A program made the position numbers and the translations under genes. Under the pieces are notes generated by a model, which saw only the letters and a list, made by a program, of their open reading frames with translations, had not been told where the DNA came from and did not search any database. Source: Desulfosporosinus shakirovi (GTDB taxonomy: Bacteria; Bacillota; Desulfitobacteriia; Desulfitobacteriales; Desulfitobacteriaceae). From it: a stretch of DNA of 64,000 bases. Where the stretch lies: positions 54,453 to 118,452 of the forward strand of contig NZ_JAJDOO010000015.1 of the NCBI RefSeq assembly GCF_020595055.1. The letters run 5' to 3'. Position 1 is the stretch's first letter, and each line of letters opens with the position of its first letter. Positions 28,401 through 37,848 of the stretch are shown here, in pieces.

Positions 28401-31005
28401 CGGCGGTGAAGCGATTAATTATAACAGCTGCCATGAATTTATGACCCTCTTGGGGGAAAAAGGCCTGAGTTACTCGGCCATGAAACCCTCCTGGGGCATG
28501 ACAGAAACCTCCTCCGGCGTCCTGTTCTCCGACCATTTCGGAAAACTGCTCTATAAAAACTCCGTGGCTGTGGGCAAGCCTATTCCGGGAGTAAAGATCC
28601 GCATTGTGGCTGAGGACGGCACCCCGGTGGACAAAGGCCAGAGGGGCAGGCTGCAGATCAGCGGCGAAACCGTTAATCAGGGCTACTACATGAAGCCGGA
28701 AGAAACCGAAAAGTCCTTTACCCAAGACCACTGGTTCGACAGCGGAGATTTTGCCCTGCTGTTGGAGGATGAAGTGGTCATCACAGGGCGAGCCAAAGAG
28801 ATTGTCATCGTCAACGGTTTAAATCACAGCTGCCTGGAAATCGAAAAATCCCTGGAAGAACTTCCTGAAATCCTCACCGGAACCGTGGGCTGCACGGCTA
28901 TCCCCAACCCGGAGACCAATGAAGACGAGATCTGCATTTTCTACGGGGAAAACCCGGGATCCCAAAGAGAGGGCTTCAAAGAAGCTGTTGCCCGGCAATT
29001 GCTGGAACACTTCGGAGTTAATTACCGTTATTTGGTGCCCGTCAAAGGAGAGGACATCCCCAGAACCTCCATCGGCAAAATCGAAAAACACAAGCTGGTC
29101 AAACAGCTGCAGGAGGGAAAGCTGACTTCCATAGCCTTAGAGAAAGATAAGGGGGTTCCCCGCTGGTTTGCCAAAGCCGAGCTGGTGAGAAAGAATATCC
29201 TGCGTCTGGAGGCCGGTTCTCCAAGGGTAAAGATTTTCAGCAGTGCCGGGAATAAGAACCTGGCCCTGGAAATCCAGGGGAGTCTTGGCCAAGGGGGATT
29301 TCCGGGGTCTTGCCAAGGGGGCTTCCCTGAATTCTGCCAAGGGGAAATCGTAGATTTTAAGAACTTAAGGTTAAGTGACATAACCTTAGAGCAATCCCCT
29401 TTAAAGGCATCCGCCGGATCAAAGGACCCGGTTGATTTAAAATACTCGGCCCCTGATCTAACCATCCCCGGCTGCGGGATTTATCTGGCCGGCGGAGACT
29501 CAGATCCCTCCGGGCCGGCCGTTTTGTTGGCCGATCTTGCTCAAATCAGTGATATCCTGAAGGCCAACAGAAATGAGACTAAACCCCTGCGCCTGCTGGT
29601 GCTCTCCCATTATGAGGAAGATTATCACAGCTTATTGGCAGGCTTTTGTTCCTCCATACCCTTAGAGTATGAAAACATCGCCGTCAAATGCATCACTTAC
29701 ACCGATCCCAGCTGCCTGTTGGCTCAGCTTAAAGGAGAAGTGTTGGCTGCCGATATGAAGCACAAAAAGTTCGAAGCCGTTAAATACCTCATGGGAGCCA
29801 GATTTGTGGAAGTAATCACGAGTGAACTCCTTTTGCAGCAGAGGAAAACCTCTCCCCCTTTTCAAGCTGGGGGTCAATATATCCTCATCGGTGGTCTGGG
29901 GGGTATCGGCAGAGAGCTAAGCAGAAGGCTTTTGACAAACTACGGCTGCAGCTTAATCCTGATCGGCAGAACGAAACTGGAGGACAGTCCCGGGAAGAGA
30001 CAGGATTTGGCCAGGCTGCAGGAACTGGGAGAGGTCTCCTACCATTCTCTGGATGTAGGCATGGAGGGCAGGCTAAAGGGATTTTTGCAGCAGATTTACG
30101 GGCAAGGCCGGCTCATTAGCGGAATTATCAGTCTGGTGGGGGAAGAAAAGTCCGGCCTTCATTTTGCGGAAAGCGATCCCTACGGCCTGGCTAACCTGAC
30201 AAAGGAACAGATGGAAGCTATTATCCGGCCCCGCCTGACCATGATGGCAGAGATTGATGAATTCCTGCTGGATAAGGAGGGTATCCGGGTTCTGGTCTTC
30301 TCCAGCGCCGCCGCATTTTTCGGCGGGCGCACCTACAGCGCTTATGCCGGCATCAGCAGCTATTTGTACCACTTTCAGCTGCGCAACCCTGCCAACAGCT
30401 ATTGGGTTTTAGCCTGGAGCAAGTGGAAAAATATCGGCATGAGTGCAGGGGAAAGCAAGGCGGAGCGCCTGGCTACAGAACAATCCGGCTATCATATCAT
30501 TGATCTTCTATCCGGCTTCTGCTCTCTGGAAGGCCTGTTAGCCAGAGGGTACACACGGGCAATTGTCGGTTTGGATCTTAAAAAGGACAGTCTGGCCAAT
30601 TACCGGGAAGTGGCCGCCGAATTTAAGGATTTGCAGCTGGAGATTGTTTACCATCACCCGGAAGAGGAAGGAGAGCCTGATCTGCCGACCTATAAGGGGG
30701 TCAGAATTCAAAAGCTGAAGGAAAGGGCAGGGGGGAAAAGTGATGCCCTGAATCCCACAGAGCGGAAACTGATCTCGGTTTGGGCTCAGGTACTGAGACA
30801 GGAGAACATTAAAGTCACTGACAATTTCTTTAGTATCGGCGGCAATTCTTTAAAGAGTATCAAATTGGTGGCAGAAATGAATGCCCTCTTAGGCCGCAGC
30901 CTGAGCATTGTTGACTTATTTACCTATTCCAGCATTCGAGCCATGGCGGCTTATTTAAATAGAAGTCACGTCCCGGAGCAAGAAGCGGTCATGATTGAGA
31001 TTTAA
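25432..31005 (+). CDS. Hybrid synthetase, C-acyl ligase-KR-PCP
   Basis: A 1857-residue protein. It begins with a condensation domain (HHMFIDGWS near residue 157), followed by a Pro/Glu/Ser-rich linker with repeated ESPAE/SPVKE-like units (about 610-705), then an acyl-AMP-ligase-like adenylation domain (LFTSGSTGIPKG near 865; NWMPLSHVGGIVMFH; SWGMTETSSG) lacking the aspartate that binds an amino group. A ketoreductase follows (GGLGGIG near 1484; catalytic Ser and Tyr in FSSAAAFFGG and YSAYAG, with Ser where Asn is usual), then a carrier (IGGNSLKS near 1800). In cryptophycin, hectochlorin and bacillaene systems a similar A-KR-PCP set loads an alpha-keto acid and reduces it to an alpha-hydroxy acid; I infer the same here. 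The KR could instead act in trans on the PKS beta-ketone. Confidence 0.9.
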   Translation: MNRFKEMAMSLNSKEKKFLIRAIREHGEDYNIYPLSSEQARMWYLYNLDRKNPYYNVPISLHIQGKPDMKILNKTLKAIMQRHKVLTTKIVSWEGEAFQYLSEELCPDLIPEWIEEGELEEKIAAEINTPFDLEEEVPVRFRLFQREADRYHLHVCIHHMFIDGWSIKLFYKEFKDLYRAFAGEESYVPEIPAFQYGDYAKRDYLRERTKEKTYWLGQLEKASFYLNLPLNQPRRKSQDTQGTFFRYTVADKAEISRLCKKYKLSVFSFFLSVYYLTLRKCCAQNNLTVGTPILNRNSEELNSLMGYFSNSIPLNVRIQGQESLEEFFRTVGQRVMEGLDHGALPFDRLVDLLAVKRRGEENPVFQVMFSLHNNLLLGSACEEKEKLENLGISLDTGTQGAGVQFDMLCTVIEKEDHFELDFALKKALFSPAGIEDICEAYQTILKEILAGDEQRIDDYGRNIRVAGEYSRRLADLILEQSVGISDCRVQLNEDTCLVYYLSPSELENKYFRNILAPWMRRRIIALRLPGYPLTAEGEVDSTFLRETCAPYLENMLAALAELRKRDPEIDWDEDADVRFHIDKEKPSFYPRADLSAGAEWICRDNWGQGAQKQGLAKGCRPAESPAEQLTEGKPLPEEFPSEESLAGESPADGSPVEKLLTQVYLGERSSVKESPAEKSPVKESLPEGKSVLAGSPLKELPYKTLVDMLLLPREDEGNLRKITTINSGKPRKEFSYLELLARAKTVAGNLQSLGIQAEDKIILEINPLDEFIQVFWGCLLAGATVIPLDIPADLSVDEGSPAAARFMDIAQVSGFPRIIADETLKGEFSKLPGIDKKRILLSQDLLTERWGDYRRVCLEESTIALMLFTSGSTGIPKGVMLSHRNVLKRSQGTILHNHFHDREISLNWMPLSHVGGIVMFHILDTVNRAEQIQVETRLIIEDPLRWLLLLAEFKVTNTWAPNFAYGLITEQREGVKELEISLTSLKFILNGGEAINYNSCHEFMTLLGEKGLSYSAMKPSWGMTETSSGVLFSDHFGKLLYKNSVAVGKPIPGVKIRIVAEDGTPVDKGQRGRLQISGETVNQGYYMKPEETEKSFTQDHWFDSGDFALLLEDEVVITGRAKEIVIVNGLNHSCLEIEKSLEELPEILTGTVGCTAIPNPETNEDEICIFYGENPGSQREGFKEAVARQLLEHFGVNYRYLVPVKGEDIPRTSIGKIEKHKLVKQLQEGKLTSIALEKDKGVPRWFAKAELVRKNILRLEAGSPRVKIFSSAGNKNLALEIQGSLGQGGFPGSCQGGFPEFCQGEIVDFKNLRLSDITLEQSPLKASAGSKDPVDLKYSAPDLTIPGCGIYLAGGDSDPSGPAVLLADLAQISDILKANRNETKPLRLLVLSHYEEDYHSLLAGFCSSIPLEYENIAVKCITYTDPSCLLAQLKGEVLAADMKHKKFEAVKYLMGARFVEVITSELLLQQRKTSPPFQAGGQYILIGGLGGIGRELSRRLLTNYGCSLILIGRTKLEDSPGKRQDLARLQELGEVSYHSLDVGMEGRLKGFLQQIYGQGRLISGIISLVGEEKSGLHFAESDPYGLANLTKEQMEAIIRPRLTMMAEIDEFLLDKEGIRVLVFSSAAAFFGGRTYSAYAGISSYLYHFQLRNPANSYWVLAWSKWKNIGMSAGESKAERLATEQSGYHIIDLLSGFCSLEGLLARGYTRAIVGLDLKKDSLANYREVAAEFKDLQLEIVYHHPEEEGEPDLPTYKGVRIQKLKERAGGKSDALNPTERKLISVWAQVLRQENIKVTDNFFSIGGNSLKSIKLVAEMNALLGRSLSIVDLFTYSSIRAMAAYLNRSHVPEQEAVMIEI

Positions 31006-31027
31006 GGATGTCAGAGAGGAGAGCTAA

Positions 31028-33454
31028 ATGGATACGAATAATGAAAACACCACTTATGCCTATGGGCGGCGGGTTTTGGCAGACCTGGAAATTCAAGGCC
31101 TGGCCCAACAGAAGGATAACTACCTGCCGGCGGTTGTTCTCTCCGCCTTATATGTTACGGTTTGGGCCTTCAGCCGGGCAGAAAAACCCACGGTCTTAAT
31201 TTCCTCCCGCCGGGGATTGGTTCCTGTTGCCGAGGAATTAGACCAGGGCAGCACCTGGGCGGAAGTTCTGGACAAGATGGGAGCTAAAATCCGGCTGACC
31301 TATCAGACGGTTTTTCTGCCGGAGGAGGAGGCGGAAGCAGACCTGGTTCTTTCTCTTTTTCCTTCGGAACAGAACTCAGACTATCCGGCCCCCTTGGTTA
31401 TGGAGCTTTCCCTTAAGAGGGAGCTTTCCTGGAAGTATGACCGTCAGCGCTATTCGGAAACTTATATGGACACCCTCACCAATTTCTTCCGCCACTGCCT
31501 GGTGCAGATCAAGGCTGATAAGAAGACCAGGATTGCAGAATTCCGCAGACAATATAATACCTTCCTGATGGAACATAAAGGATATATGTTCGGGAAAAAG
31601 CAGCCTTTGCCCAAGGAGTCCATTATGGAACTGATCTACGCCAGAATCCGGGAATTTCCCCATAAAATTGCCCTCATCGACGAAAAAGAAGAAATCACCT
31701 ATGGTGAATTGGGGCAACGAATTAACGGGGTGGCTAATTTCCTCTTAAAACAGCAGGTCCGGCCCCATGACCGGATCGGCCTGATGGTCAGCAATTCCCT
31801 TGCCACCGTTGTGGCCATTGCCGGAATTTTCAAGGTGGGAGCAGGGTATGTGCCCATTGATTATACCTATCCGGAGGAACGGCAGAAACACATTATGAAG
31901 AGCGCCAAAGTGAAATTTACTGTGGGCTGGAGAGCGAACAATGGGGAGGGAATTCCCTATTATCAACTGGAGGGCGGGGACACTTCCGAGGGAGAGATTC
32001 TCCAGGAGGAGGACTCTCCGGGCTATGTCATGTTTACCTCCGGCACCTCCGGGCGTCCCAAGGGGGTAGAGATCAGGCACAGGCAATTACTGAATTTATT
32101 AATCTGGTATTGCGCCGAATTTAAGATTAATCAGGCTTCCCGCCTGATCTCCCTCCATTCCTTTGCCTTTGACACTTCTTTTAAAAATGTCTTTGGGGCC
32201 TTGATCCAAGGCGGAGTGGCTGTTATTCACCTGGATAAGGAATATGACTTCCGGAAAATCTGCCGCTATATCGGCAGGACCAAGTGCACTCATGTCCAGG
32301 GGGTCACCAGTCTTTTCGATGCCCTGCTGACAGCGGGGAGAGACAATGGCTACCGGGATTTGGAGACGGTTATCAGTGCCAATATTGGCGGAGAGAAGTT
32401 TTTCGGCAAATATATTCCCGAATTCTATCTCCACCGCCAGGGCCGATTCTCCATTGCCAATGTCTATGGAACCACGGAGGCCACGGATTATTCCGCAACT
32501 CATTATTTAACGGAAGAGGAAATCCTGGCACCTAAGGGAACCATCCCGGCAGGGGTTCCCATCTACAATCAAAATGTTTTTGTCTGCAGCCAAAATGGCT
32601 TCCTCTGCGGCCAGGGAGTACCGGGAGAAATTTATTTGGGGGGCCTGGGGGTAGCGGCGGCAGGCTATCTTGACCGGCGGGAGAGAAACAGCCGGGTCTT
32701 TCTCGAGGATTTCTTCCAAAAGGGGGATCATGTTTACCGGACGGGAGACCAGGGGTATTGGAACCGTAAGGGTGAACTGGTGGTTTTGGACCGGTTGGAT
32801 AACCAGGTTAAAATCAACGGCTACCGGATTGAACTGGCGGAGATTGAACAAGTCATTGCCGGCTATCCCGGAATTGACAAGTGCAAAGTCTTGGTACGTC
32901 ACAAGCAGCTTTATGCTTTTTACACCCCGGAAGGTAGCCCCCTGTCCTTGGATGGCCTGGTCCAGGAGCTGAAAAACTGGTTTCCTCGCTTTATGCTGCC
33001 CCTAAAATGGTCTGAACTGGAGGAATTCCCCTTAAGCCAGAACGGGAAAATTGACGGCCGGGCTTTGCTGGCCCGCTTGGAGGCCGAACCCCGAAGGGGG
33101 CGGGATGATTTTCTCAGTACAACGGAGCAAACCCTCTCGGAAATTTGGTGCAAAATTCTGGAGCTTAAAGAAGTGGGCATCCGGGACAATTACTTTGATT
33201 TAGGCGGCAATTCCTTGACCCTGTTCAGATTAAGCAAAGAAATCGAGGCATGCTTCAAGGTCAAAATCAAGCCCATTGACTTTATGGAGCTGGCAACCAT
33301 TGCCGGGATCAGCGCTTACCTGGAAGAGAATCTGGCTAAGACCGGAGTCCCCGGGGAAAGCCGGCAGGAAAAGCAGAAAATGGTGATTAAAAGGCAAGCT
33401 AATCTCTACACCATGAGGGAGAGAAGAGCAAAGGCCCAGAAAGGAGCCCGCTGA
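31028..33454 (+). CDS. NRPS module, relic C-A-PCP
   Basis: An 808-residue synthetase. Residues 1 to about 170 resemble the C-terminal lobe of a condensation domain (LSALYVTVWAFSR, then LVMELSLKREL and a helix before the A domain) but the HHxxxDG active-site lobe is missing. The adenylation domain follows (FTSGTSGRPKG near 337, YGTTEATDYS near 480, YRTGDQGYW, catalytic lysine in LSQNGKIDGRAL), then a carrier (LGGNSLTLF near 725). The by-eye specificity code D-T-K-Q-I-A-V-D-Y matches none I know, though the Asp shows an amino acid substrate. Its stop overlaps the next start by one base (TGATG), so it is coupled to the PKS gene. The start follows GAGAGGAGAG. Confidence 0.9.
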   Translation: MDTNNENTTYAYGRRVLADLEIQGLAQQKDNYLPAVVLSALYVTVWAFSRAEKPTVLISSRRGLVPVAEELDQGSTWAEVLDKMGAKIRLTYQTVFLPEEEAEADLVLSLFPSEQNSDYPAPLVMELSLKRELSWKYDRQRYSETYMDTLTNFFRHCLVQIKADKKTRIAEFRRQYNTFLMEHKGYMFGKKQPLPKESIMELIYARIREFPHKIALIDEKEEITYGELGQRINGVANFLLKQQVRPHDRIGLMVSNSLATVVAIAGIFKVGAGYVPIDYTYPEERQKHIMKSAKVKFTVGWRANNGEGIPYYQLEGGDTSEGEILQEEDSPGYVMFTSGTSGRPKGVEIRHRQLLNLLIWYCAEFKINQASRLISLHSFAFDTSFKNVFGALIQGGVAVIHLDKEYDFRKICRYIGRTKCTHVQGVTSLFDALLTAGRDNGYRDLETVISANIGGEKFFGKYIPEFYLHRQGRFSIANVYGTTEATDYSATHYLTEEEILAPKGTIPAGVPIYNQNVFVCSQNGFLCGQGVPGEIYLGGLGVAAAGYLDRRERNSRVFLEDFFQKGDHVYRTGDQGYWNRKGELVVLDRLDNQVKINGYRIELAEIEQVIAGYPGIDKCKVLVRHKQLYAFYTPEGSPLSLDGLVQELKNWFPRFMLPLKWSELEEFPLSQNGKIDGRALLARLEAEPRRGRDDFLSTTEQTLSEIWCKILELKEVGIRDNYFDLGGNSLTLFRLSKEIEACFKVKIKPIDFMELATIAGISAYLEENLAKTGVPGESRQEKQKMVIKRQANLYTMRERRAKAQKGAR

Positions 33455-36400
33455 TGAAGAGCACAATCCAACCGGAAAGCAGCAGCGATTTTGATATTGC
33501 CATTATCGGGATGGCGGGGCGTTTTCCCCGGGCCAATAGTGTGGCGGAATTCTGGGACAATTTACTGGAGGGAAAGGACTGCATCGGCCGGGAACATCCC
33601 TTGCTCACCAGGGAAAAGGGCTGTGAAGTTGTCCGTGCCTTTGGGGCTATTGACCGTCCCTTTCACTTTGACAATGAGTTTTTCGGCGTGTCTCCTCAGG
33701 ATGCCCAAACTATGGAACCTCAGGAACGAATTTTACTGCAATGCGCTTATGAAGCCTTAGAGGATGCGGGCTGCAATTTTCAGACCTACCCGGGGAAAAT
33801 CGGCATTGTCTGCGGTGCTCAGGAAAATGAATACTATTTGGAAGACCGGTATGTGAATAAACGGAATAATCCCCTTTTGGTTGAGACGGAGAAGATTACC
33901 AATGCCGGGACGTCTTTGTGCAGCAGAATATCCTATAAATTAAATCTCACCGGTCCCAGCCTGATTGTCAGTACCGCTTGCGCCAGCTCTCTTTCCGCCG
34001 TACACCTGGGGGCGCGGATGCTGCAGAACTATGATGCCGGTATCATGCTGGCGGGGGGAGCCAACGTTTCCTTAAATCAGAGCTATTATTTTCCCATTGA
34101 GGGCATGATCTCCCGGGAAGGGGTAGTCAGGGCCTTTGACAAAAAGGGCAGGGGTCTGGTGCCGGGCAACGGTGTGGGCCTGGTTGTTTTAAAACGTCTT
34201 AAAGAGGCGATTTTGGAGGGGGATCATATTTATGCCGTCATCAAAGGCAGTGCCATGGGCAATGACGGCAATCGCAAAATCGGCTTTGCCGCTCCCAGCC
34301 TCCAGGGGGAATATGAGGTGATCCGGGAGGCTCTGGATTTTGCTCAGCTCCAAGAGAGTGAGATAGATTATATTGAAACCCACGGCACCGGCACCCCCTT
34401 GGGGGACGCAGTGGAAATCAGGGCCTTAAGCCGCATCTTTGCCGGGAAGGTCCCAACCGCCTCCCTTCCTATAGGTTCTTTAAAAAGCAATTGCGGTCAT
34501 CTCAACATTGCCGCCGGTATTGCCGGCTTAATCAAGGCGGCTCTTGTTCTCAAATACAAAACCATTCCCCCATCCCTGCATCATGTCGAAAACAACGAGG
34601 AGCTCAGTCCGGATTCCCCCTTATATGTGGTTAAGCAGCCCCTGAAATTAGAGGAGCTGGAGAGGAAGCGGCATGCGGGAGTCAGCGCCTTTGGCGTGGG
34701 CGGTGCCAATGCCCACTTGATACTGGAGGAATACAGGGAAGAGGATATGGTTCAAAAACCTGAAGAGCGGGAAGAGCTCTTAGTCTTCAGCGCCAAGAGC
34801 CCTCAGGCTCTCACTGAGATTACGGAAAAAAATTCGGCCTATCTCAGCCTCTATCCAGGCAATGTGGAGAAAGCTGCCTATACCCTGCTCACCGGCCGAA
34901 AACACTACCAGCACCGGAACTATCTGGTCCTGCGAGGCGGGGAAACAGTTAAAACCGGGAAAGATTACCAGCTTAAAGAAGGGGAAGAGAAGAAGCCGGC
35001 GGAGATTATCTTTCTCTTTCCGGGAACGGGTTCCGACTATGAGCAGATGGGGAGGGATTTGTACCGGAAGTGTGAAGTTTTCAGGAGATACTTCCAAGAA
35101 GGCAATGAGATTCTCAACGCTTTAACAGGCAGGCAGACGGACTTGCTGGCTACAAGAGAAAAGACCTTGACGGCTGCCAAGATACTGATTTGCAGCTATT
35201 CCCTGGGCAGGACTCTCATGGACGCCGGTGTCAGGCCCGCTAAACTCATCGGACATAGCCTGGGGGAATACACCCTGGCGGCCCTGGCGGAAGTCATCAC
35301 CTTGGAAGAAGCGGTTAAATTAGTCTATCAACGGGCCAAACTCATTGCCGCCCTGCCCGGCGGGAAGCTGATTTCCGTGGCTGCGGAGCGGGAAAAGCTG
35401 GAGGAACTTCTGGGACAGAGGGTTCATATAGCGGCAGTCAATGCCCCCAAGAATACTCTCCTGGTCTGCCTGGAGGAGGATTTTCCCAGCCTGGAGAGCA
35501 GTCTAAAAGAAAAAGGCTATCGCTATGTTGTTTTAAACAGCGACATGCCCGCTCATTCTCCCATCATGGAGGGGATTGCGCAAGACTATGCCGGAATTTT
35601 AGCCAAAATCCCTTTTCGAACCGGAAAATTCGACCTGGTTTCCTCTTACCTGGGCAGAGAAGTAAATCGGGACGAACTTTCCCGGCCCGGCTATTGGCTG
35701 GAGCAGATGATCAATCCCGTCAATTTTTCTCAGGCCATTCAGGAGGTCCTGACCGCCGGTGACCGGGAAAAAGTATTCATTGAGGTGGGTCCCGGCAATC
35801 AGCTGGTCAGCTTAGTGAAAAGAAACCTAAAAGCCCCCGGCTCAGCTGTGCTTTTGGACATTATGCGCTCCGGGAAGGGGGAAGTCCAGGAATGGAGGGG
35901 ATTCCTGACTGTCCTGGGCGAGTTGTGGAAAACAGGTCAGCCTGTCGACTTGGCAAACTTTTATGCCGCCGGTCAAAAGAAAAAAGTAAGTCTGCCCACT
36001 TACAGCTTTCAGCTGCGGGAATTCAATGTCCTGAAACAGACCTGCCGGACAGAGAGCAGGTCAGGTGCTGAGGAGCGGCAGGCCTTTGTCAATTTAAATC
36101 CCGGTCGGGCTCCCGAAGTAGATGCCTATGTCAGGAAAGAGCCTGACTTGGAGGGCAGGGGAGTCGGCCAGGCTAAGGATTCGGCTCTGGTGATTCAATC
36201 AGAAGACTTTGCCTATTTTAAAGAGTTGGAAAGGAAACAGGATCAGGCTGACAATATCCGCAGAATCCAGGATTATCCCGGTTTAAATGAAACCTATTGG
36301 CAGCTCTGCCTGAGCGGGGCAGCTGCTTACTTCCGCCGGCAAGGCCCTGCCTGCCAAGTTTCTTATTCCATTCCTGAACTCATAGCCCGCTGGGGAGTGC

Positions 36401-37827
36401 TGGAAGACTACCGGGAATTTGTCATGTTCCTTATGTCGATTCTGACCCGGTGGGGCTACGCGAAAATTGAGGGGGAGAGGATTGTTTTTTTTAGTCAACT
36501 CGAGGAGATAAATGACCTGGAGGCTGAGTGCCAAAAGGCCTGCCGGGAACAGCCTCAGTTTGCTCCTTACATTCACTTGTTTCACACCTGTGCGGCCAGC
36601 TATGATCAGGTATTCAGGGGGAAAGTCGAGGGGAATTCCATCCTCTATCCCGAGGGGAATTTTGATTTCCTCAATAGTGTGGATGAACAGATTCCCAATC
36701 TGGAGCGCACCTGGACTTACATTCGCCTTCTGCCCGCCCTGGTCAGGCATCTTACCGGCAAAACCCAAAGGCGAATCAGAATCCTGGAAGTGGGAGGAGG
36801 CACGGGCCTTATCACCTGGCCGCTGCTGGAAGCCCTACCGGCAGAACAGGTGGAGTATTACTTTACGGATATCGGCCCCAGCTTTGTGGCCCAGGCAGAA
36901 GGAGAAGCCAAGCAGAGAAAGCTCAAGAATGTGAAATTCAGCACCTTTGATGTGGAAAAGCCCTTCTCCGAGGCAGGCTTTTTGGCAGAGCAATTTGACT
37001 TGGTTGTCGGCTTTGACGTACTCCAGGCTACTGCAAACTTAAAGAAAGTCATGGAGAATTTATATCAGGTCTTGAAGAATAATGGCCTGATGATTATGCT
37101 CCAATCCTTTTGGCTCCACGATATTGTCTCTATGATTTACGGCTTTGCCCCCGGCTGGTGGAATTTCCAAAAGGATGAGGAACGGAGAGGGACGGCTTTA
37201 GCCTTCCCCGCCCCCCAATGGGAGTATTTTTTCCACACCGCCGGGCTGACTAATATTCATATCGTCAGCGGCGGCTACGACGGGACCAGAAATGACGCAG
37301 GCTTGATTATGGGCAATAAGCTCAGCCCCGTTAAGGATGAAATCACCCGGGCCAACAGAGGAGATTACCTGGAAGAGTATGCTCAAGAGATCGTTGCCCT
37401 GCCTTTTGAGGACTTAAGGGAGAAAAGCCTTAAGCAGAGTCCCGAACCGAAAGCCTCCGATCCTTCCCTGTCCGGGGCGGAAGAGGAAATCATCGCCTTG
37501 GTTCAGGAAATTGTCGGCGAAAAAAACATCCGGTTGGAGGAGGACTTATACGATATCGGGGTGGACTCTCTGTCTATTTTAATCATTAAGGCTAAGCTGC
37601 AGAAATCCTTCCGCTGCGACTTAAGTGTCAAAGAAATCTTTGCTTGCCGCACCATCAAGAAATTTGCTGCCCTGGTGGCGGAACGCCAAGGTGAACTAAA
37701 TTCGGATATGCAGCCCCTTCAATCTAAGCATCAAGGGCCCCCCCAATCTGAATCTCAGGCGAAACCCCAGCTCAGGAGTCTGGCTGATTTATTTAATAAA
37801 GTCAAGACGGAGGCCCAAAAGGCGTAA
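33454..37827 (+). CDS. Type I polyketide synthase, KS-AT-cMT-ACP
   Basis: A 1457-residue PKS module. The ketosynthase has its full triad: Cys in TACASSL (near 175), His in ETHGTGT and His in KSNCGHL. The acyltransferase has GHSLGEY (near 600) but carries MPAH where malonyl enzymes show HAFH and methylmalonyl enzymes YASH, so the extender unit is not clear from motif. A SAM-dependent C-methyltransferase follows (ILEVGGGTG near 1110) and a carrier (GVDSLSIL near 1369). There is no ketoreductase, unlike HMWP1 of yersiniabactin which has KS-AT-MT-KR-ACP. Two methylations would give a gem-dimethyl beta-keto unit if a malonyl unit is used. This holds the only apparently complete AT in the window. 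Confidence 0.93.
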   Translation: MKSTIQPESSSDFDIAIIGMAGRFPRANSVAEFWDNLLEGKDCIGREHPLLTREKGCEVVRAFGAIDRPFHFDNEFFGVSPQDAQTMEPQERILLQCAYEALEDAGCNFQTYPGKIGIVCGAQENEYYLEDRYVNKRNNPLLVETEKITNAGTSLCSRISYKLNLTGPSLIVSTACASSLSAVHLGARMLQNYDAGIMLAGGANVSLNQSYYFPIEGMISREGVVRAFDKKGRGLVPGNGVGLVVLKRLKEAILEGDHIYAVIKGSAMGNDGNRKIGFAAPSLQGEYEVIREALDFAQLQESEIDYIETHGTGTPLGDAVEIRALSRIFAGKVPTASLPIGSLKSNCGHLNIAAGIAGLIKAALVLKYKTIPPSLHHVENNEELSPDSPLYVVKQPLKLEELERKRHAGVSAFGVGGANAHLILEEYREEDMVQKPEEREELLVFSAKSPQALTEITEKNSAYLSLYPGNVEKAAYTLLTGRKHYQHRNYLVLRGGETVKTGKDYQLKEGEEKKPAEIIFLFPGTGSDYEQMGRDLYRKCEVFRRYFQEGNEILNALTGRQTDLLATREKTLTAAKILICSYSLGRTLMDAGVRPAKLIGHSLGEYTLAALAEVITLEEAVKLVYQRAKLIAALPGGKLISVAAEREKLEELLGQRVHIAAVNAPKNTLLVCLEEDFPSLESSLKEKGYRYVVLNSDMPAHSPIMEGIAQDYAGILAKIPFRTGKFDLVSSYLGREVNRDELSRPGYWLEQMINPVNFSQAIQEVLTAGDREKVFIEVGPGNQLVSLVKRNLKAPGSAVLLDIMRSGKGEVQEWRGFLTVLGELWKTGQPVDLANFYAAGQKKKVSLPTYSFQLREFNVLKQTCRTESRSGAEERQAFVNLNPGRAPEVDAYVRKEPDLEGRGVGQAKDSALVIQSEDFAYFKELERKQDQADNIRRIQDYPGLNETYWQLCLSGAAAYFRRQGPACQVSYSIPELIARWGVLEDYREFVMFLMSILTRWGYAKIEGERIVFFSQLEEINDLEAECQKACREQPQFAPYIHLFHTCAASYDQVFRGKVEGNSILYPEGNFDFLNSVDEQIPNLERTWTYIRLLPALVRHLTGKTQRRIRILEVGGGTGLITWPLLEALPAEQVEYYFTDIGPSFVAQAEGEAKQRKLKNVKFSTFDVEKPFSEAGFLAEQFDLVVGFDVLQATANLKKVMENLYQVLKNNGLMIMLQSFWLHDIVSMIYGFAPGWWNFQKDEERRGTALAFPAPQWEYFFHTAGLTNIHIVSGGYDGTRNDAGLIMGNKLSPVKDEITRANRGDYLEEYAQEIVALPFEDLREKSLKQSPEPKASDPSLSGAEEEIIALVQEIVGEKNIRLEEDLYDIGVDSLSILIIKAKLQKSFRCDLSVKEIFACRTIKKFAALVAERQGELNSDMQPLQSKHQGPPQSESQAKPQLRSLADLFNKVKTEAQKA

Positions 37828-37848
37828 GGAGATAAGGAGAGGATCTTC

